Shown here: positions 5,395 to 5,509 of the stretch, piece by piece
Layout: each line of letters starts with the position of its first letter
How positions within the stretch are numbered: position 1 is the stretch's first letter
Source of the DNA: Bacteroidetes bacterium SW_11_45_7
GTDB lineage: Bacteria; Bacteroidota; Bacteroidia; Chitinophagales; SW-11-45-7
Length of the DNA stretch: 5,509 bases
Reading direction: 5' to 3'
NCBI GenBank assembly: GCA_003022985.1
Contig: PXTV01000026.1
Location: 4,302 to 9,810, forward strand
The notes under the pieces: model-generated
Told to the model about the DNA's origin: nothing
Database searches by the model: none
Seen by the model: only the letters and a program-made list of their open reading frames with translations
Translations under genes and position numbers: made by a program

Positions 5395-5509
5395 TCACCC
5401 TTGGTGACGCCTGTTCATGAGAGCGTTATCTACTGTCCAATCGATTCGTTTCTCCCGGGCGTGCTGCCTGACTGTACAATCGCGCTTCTGGCAAACAGGA
5501 CAGGATGAT
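5395..5509 (-). CDS. 3' end of an unidentified gene with a Cys-rich CPVC motif
   Basis: This minus-strand frame is open from the right edge to a TGA at 5397-5395, giving 37 visible residues. It begins SSCPVCQKRDCTVRQH and ends ALMNRRHQG. Three Cys and one His are spaced C-x2-C-x4-C-x4-H, and the rest is basic. That suggests a small zinc-binding or possibly Fe-S-type C-terminal module, perhaps in a nucleic-acid-related protein. I do not recognise the family. A competing plus-strand frame opens at 5415, but its product has no recognisable character. The gene converges on the YkuK-like gene. The reading frame is the best of the choices here, yet the evidence is short. Confidence 0.5.
   Translation of the reverse strand, partial: SSCPVCQKRDCTVRQHAREKRIDWTVDNALMNRRHQG

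Noticed and set aside
5395..5407. Small inverted repeat TCACC / GGTGA at the end of the CPVC gene
   Set aside because: The arms are only 5 bp with a 3-nt loop and overlap the stop codon; no T-tract follows on either strand.
5415..5509. Plus-strand frame from ATG at 5415, open to the right edge
   Set aside because: It is antisense to the CPVC frame, its translation shows no motif or family character, and it has no promoter or ribosome binding site.
1..5509. Mobile element, CRISPR array, tRNA or rRNA genes, toxin-antitoxin or defence system
   Set aside because: No repeat-spacer pattern, transposase or integrase motifs, tRNA-like arms or defence-type domains were found on either strand. The content is core housekeeping.

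Overview
The window looks like chromosomal core DNA from a member of the Bacteroidota, most likely of the Cytophagales type. Three things point there: a zinc-free type B L31, the GlmU-like protein of the alternate Bacteroidota type, and promoter-like sites that fit the phylum's TTG / TAnnTTTG pattern. Start sites generally lack a strong Shine-Dalgarno sequence. The lineage is inferred from protein character only. I see no insertion sequence, CRISPR array, tRNA, rRNA or phage gene.

Most of the window is a minus-strand run, read right to left. It goes from type B ribosomal protein L31 (4531-4283) to a GlmU-family nucleotidyltransferase/acyltransferase (4214-3015), triosephosphate isomerase (2871-2113), ribosomal protein L11 methyltransferase PrmA (2039-1209), and a large secreted protein of unknown function that starts at 1160 and runs off the left edge. 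A strong intrinsic terminator sits between L31 and the GlmU-like gene. A consensus-like Bacteroidota promoter lies inside that same terminator, so the GlmU-like gene probably begins a new transcription unit with almost no 5' leader. No convincing terminator separates the genes further left, so they may be read together.

To the right, a 260-bp divergent intergenic region (4532-4791) holds a good promoter candidate for L31, a weaker one for the plus-strand gene, a 13-bp palindrome and a 9-bp inverted repeat. The plus-strand gene (4792-5283) is a YkuK/DUF458-type RNase H-like protein with a GTG start and an unusually good Shine-Dalgarno sequence. It converges on the 3' end of a minus-strand gene (stop at 5395) whose visible tail carries a Cys-rich CPVC motif. 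An 11-bp perfect inverted repeat lies between the two.

Functionally this is housekeeping: ribosome composition and modification (L31, PrmA), glycolysis (TpiA) and cell-wall precursor supply (GlmU-like). I found no evidence for a new defence, mobile or biosynthetic system. The points most worth checking are the promoter nested in the terminator, the unclassified secreted protein, and the 3' end of the YkuK-like gene.
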